This document shows positions 61,727-64,000 of a DNA stretch of 64,000 bases, piece after piece. How positions within the stretch are numbered: the first letter of the stretch is position 1; the number at the start of each line of letters is the position of its first letter. The stretch is from positions 248,001-312,000 of the forward strand of contig NZ_VTTO01000007.1 of the NCBI RefSeq assembly GCF_008364825.1, written 5' to 3'. The notes under the pieces are model-generated. The model was given only the letters and a program-made list of their open reading frames with translations. It had not been told where the DNA came from and did not search any database. The position numbers were made by a program, and so were the translations under genes. Source of the DNA: Azospirillum sp. B21 (GTDB taxonomy: Bacteria > Pseudomonadota > Alphaproteobacteria > Azospirillales > Azospirillaceae).

Positions 61727-62785
61727 TCAGGGCAGGTTGTCGCGCAGGATGACTTGGACCCGGATATGCTCCTGCGCCGCGACGATCTCTTGGCCCGTAA
61801 CCAGGGCGTGGAGCACCCGAGCCATGGAGCGCGCCTCGTGCCCCGGATCCTGGGCGACCAGGGCGGCGAAGGTGCCGTCCAGCAGCATGCGGCGGGTGGC
61901 GGGCGTCAGCTCGTGCCCGACGCAGAGGATTTTGCGGGCGAGACCGGCCTCGGCCAGCGCCTCGCCGAGGCCGACGGAGCCTTCGCCGGTGTTGTAGATC
62001 GCCACCAGATCGGGCGTGCCGGCCAGCATGCGGCGGACCAGATCGCGGTTGCGGTCGGGATCGTCGCGCCCCTCCACCGGCGGCAGGCGGGTCAGGTGGG
62101 GAAATTCCTCCGCCAGCACCTGCCCGAAGCCGAAGCGCCGTTCGGCATGGTCGCGCAGGCTGCCCGATCCGGTGACGATGCCGACCGAGCCGCCGGCCTC
62201 ACCCTTGCGCGGCGGGCCGAGGAAACGGCCGAGCAGAGACCCGGCTGTGCGGCCGGCGGCGATGTTGTCGATGCCGACATAATGCTGACGCCGCGACGAC
62301 GGGGCGTCCGACACCAGTGTCACCACCGACATGCCGCCTTCCACCAGATCATTGATGGCTGCGCGGATGCGCGGATGGTCCAGCGCCACCAGCGCCACCG
62401 CGTCGAAGCGGCCCGGCAGCCCGGTCAATTCCGTAGCCAGGATGTCGGCGTCGAACACGTCAGTCTCGATGATCTCCACCGCGATGCGCCGTGCGCGGAA
62501 CCAGTCGGCCTGGGCGCGGACATTGTCGGCGATGTCCATCATGAAGCGGTTGCCGCCGCTGGGCAGGACCACGGCAAAGCGCCAGGAGCGCGACCGCGCC
62601 AACTCCGCCGCAGCCGCCAGCGGGCGGAAACCCAGCCGCTGCACCGCCTCATGCACCTTGAGCGCGGTCTTGGCGCTGACGCCGGGCCTTCCGTTGATCA
62701 CTCGATCCGCCGTCGCAAGGCTGACGCCGGCCGCCGCCGCCACGTCGCGCAGGGTCAGGGGTGCATCGTTGATTTGATTGTTCAT
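61727..62785 (-). CDS. xylR: LacI-family regulator of the xylose operon
   Basis: A 352-residue LacI/GalR repressor with an N-terminal helix-turn-helix (LTLRDVAAAAGVSLATADRV) and hinge (NGRPGVSAKTALKVHEAVQR), followed by a sugar-binding domain with NIAAGRTAGSLLGRFLG and VGHELTPATRRMLLDG. The gene is 42 bases upstream of xylB and reads the same way, so it is probably autoregulated. The effector is expected to be xylose or xylulose. It is LacI-type, unlike the AraC-type XylR of enteric bacteria. Confidence 0.88.
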   Translation of the reverse strand: MNNQINDAPLTLRDVAAAAGVSLATADRVINGRPGVSAKTALKVHEAVQRLGFRPLAAAAELARSRSWRFAVVLPSGGNRFMMDIADNVRAQADWFRARRIAVEIIETDVFDADILATELTGLPGRFDAVALVALDHPRIRAAINDLVEGGMSVVTLVSDAPSSRRQHYVGIDNIAAGRTAGSLLGRFLGPPRKGEAGGSVGIVTGSGSLRDHAERRFGFGQVLAEEFPHLTRLPPVEGRDDPDRNRDLVRRMLAGTPDLVAIYNTGEGSVGLGEALAEAGLARKILCVGHELTPATRRMLLDGTFAALVAQDPGHEARSMARVLHALVTGQEIVAAQEHIRVQVILRDNLP

Positions 62786-63079
62786 GCCACAAACCATATT
62801 CCGACGCTTTGAGGTACGCAACTCAGAAATTGACGTTCGTGCGGCACTCGGCCTTTTGTCTGGAGTATGGCAGCGCTTGGTTCATGCCCTTTCAGGTACG
62901 CACATCAGGCTGCGGCAGTCCGCCGTCATCATAGGGCTTAGGCGGCGCAAATCGCTGCCCCCGACCGGAGGCGGCACTACTCCCGATGGGGTCCCTCACC
63001 TCCGATTGCACCCATGACCGGGGGACTCGCGGGAATTTAGGCTTGCTCCTCCCTCGTGCCACAGCGAGAGCAGGGTTGA
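62786..63079. promoter_or_regulatory. Promoter region of the xylose operon and the divergent helicase gene
   Basis: No gene is supported. Two direct copies of AGGTACGCA lie at 62812-62820 and 62894-62902, 82 bases apart, and could be regulator sites. The region also contains the start signals for the rightward helicase gene. Confidence 0.4.
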
Positions 63080-64000
63080 ATGCCGCAGCTGAGAACCCAT
63101 CAGCAACTGGTCAGCGCCATCGCCGACGCCATCGGCCAGCAGCAGACGGAGGTTCGCGACGTTCTGGCGGCGGTCACGCCCGGCGGGGGGAAATCGCTGC
63201 TGCCGGTCATCATGGCCGCGGCGCTGCACAAGGCGGGGCGGATCGACCGGGTGTGCTGGATCGTGCCGCGCGACAGCCTGCGCCAGCAGGCGGAGGAGGC
63301 CTTCGTCGATCCGCGCTGGCGCGAAGTTTTGGGACACACTCTTGCCCTGCGCGCGGCGGAGAACGGGCGCGACCTCTGCCGCGGCCTGCAGGGCTACATC
63401 ACGACATACCAGGCGGTCGCCGCGGCGCCGGACCTGCACCTGCAGGAGTTCCGCCGTCACCGCTACCTGCTGGCGGTGGACGAGCTGCACCATCTGCCGG
63501 CGGTGTTCGACACCGACCGCATGGCGGCGGTCGAGGAGGAAACCGCCTGGAGCCGGTCGATCCTGCCGCTTCTGGAGAATGCGTCGGCCCGGCTGCTGAT
63601 GAGCGGGACGCTTGAGCGCGCCGACGGCCGTCCGATCCTGTGGCTGCCCTATCGCGCGCCGCAGGGAACCCGCAAGGTGCGGGAGATCGACTTCAAGGCG
63701 CCGGGCTGGGCGGTGGTCGGCTATTCCCGCCGACAGGCGCTGGCCGAGAAGGCGATCCTGCCCGTCACCTTCGGCGCGATGGACGGGTCGGCCTCGTGGC
63801 TGGATGCGGAGCGCACCAACCGCTGGGTCGATGCGCTGTCCAAGGCGGGGGAGAACACGCGCGACGCCCTGTTCACCGCGCTGCGCACCGGTTTCGCCCA
63901 GGCGATGCTGCGCGAGGCCTATCGCTCCTGCCGGGAGCATCGCGCCAAGCGGCGGGCGGAGCTGAAGCTGTCGCGCGGGCGCGACGATCCGGGACTGGGC
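63080..64000 (+). CDS. DEAD/DEAH-type SF2 helicase, N-terminal part (partial, runs off the window)
   Basis: The frame is open for 307 codons from ATG 63080 to the last base. It has motif I TPGGGKS near residue 34 in VTPGGGKSLLPVIMAAAL, motif Ia-like CWIVPRDSLRQQAEEAF, motif II VDELHHLP and motif III LLMSGTLERADG, i.e. the first RecA-like domain of a superfamily 2 helicase. A TTYQAV segment sits between them. The second helicase domain and any nuclease or other partner domains lie outside. It could be a plasmid transfer, repair or defence-associated helicase; the visible part does not decide. Confidence 0.82.
   Translation, partial: MPQLRTHQQLVSAIADAIGQQQTEVRDVLAAVTPGGGKSLLPVIMAAALHKAGRIDRVCWIVPRDSLRQQAEEAFVDPRWREVLGHTLALRAAENGRDLCRGLQGYITTYQAVAAAPDLHLQEFRRHRYLLAVDELHHLPAVFDTDRMAAVEEETAWSRSILPLLENASARLLMSGTLERADGRPILWLPYRAPQGTRKVREIDFKAPGWAVVGYSRRQALAEKAILPVTFGAMDGSASWLDAERTNRWVDALSKAGENTRDALFTALRTGFAQAMLREAYRSCREHRAKRRAELKLSRGRDDPGLG

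Overview
The window is high-GC alphaproteobacterial DNA, most likely from an Azospirillum-type soil or rhizosphere bacterium. This rests on the gene families present (FixL/FixJ/FixK-type oxygen regulators, a haem-uptake operon, a NocR-like LysR beside an opine-oxidase-like operon, xylose isomerase genes) and on extreme G/C third-position use. The assignment is inference from content, not from a database match. A candidate iteron-controlled replication origin with its initiator at 45.4-48.9 kb suggests a secondary replicon (plasmid or chromid) rather than the main chromosome.

Layout. 0-5.9 kb: the end of a spermidine/putrescine-type ABC transporter, then a DapA-family lyase/aldolase, an IclR regulator, an FMN-dependent alpha-hydroxy-acid oxidase and a YdfG-like short-chain dehydrogenase, closed by a strong terminator. 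6-11.7 kb: an iron-siderophore operon (TonB receptor with STN domain, DUF4198, DUF3649, PepSY membrane protein, DUF3325). 11.7-22.9 kb: a catabolic cluster around a LysR gene; a PotDABC-like importer reads left, and a multi-subunit FAD/2Fe-2S amine oxidase, a second FAD oxidase, two RidA proteins and an amino-acid binding protein read right. 22.9-25.6 kb: an EmrAB-like drug efflux pair. 25.8-35 kb: haem acquisition (TonB haem receptor, HutX, HmuSTUV) with a two-component system at the end of the hmu operon and a near-consensus Fur box in front of hmuS. 35.3-37.6 kb: a cystine-type amino-acid ABC transporter.

37.7-44.2 kb: an oxygen-response block on the minus strand (fixL-like kinase with two FixL-type haem PAS domains, fixJ-like regulator, lone receiver, fixK-like Crp/Fnr regulator, adhE). 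44.3-48.9 kb: UV-damage endonuclease, two replication-accessory-like genes, about 14 iterons and an initiator gene. 49-55.3 kb: accessory genes (acetyltransferase, Ig-like/Sel1 protein, orphan TAXI binding protein with an in-frame amber near its end) and an 864-residue TIR / NB-ARC / TPR protein, a candidate bacterial NLR-type immune sensor with near-identical TPR units. 55.5-62.8 kb: a complete xylose operon (xylR-xylB-xylA-xylF-xylH-xylG, all minus). From 63.1 kb to the end: the first 307 codons of an SF2 helicase.

Two families of palindromic intergenic repeats occur between genes. I saw no tRNA, rRNA, CRISPR array, transposase or integrase gene.
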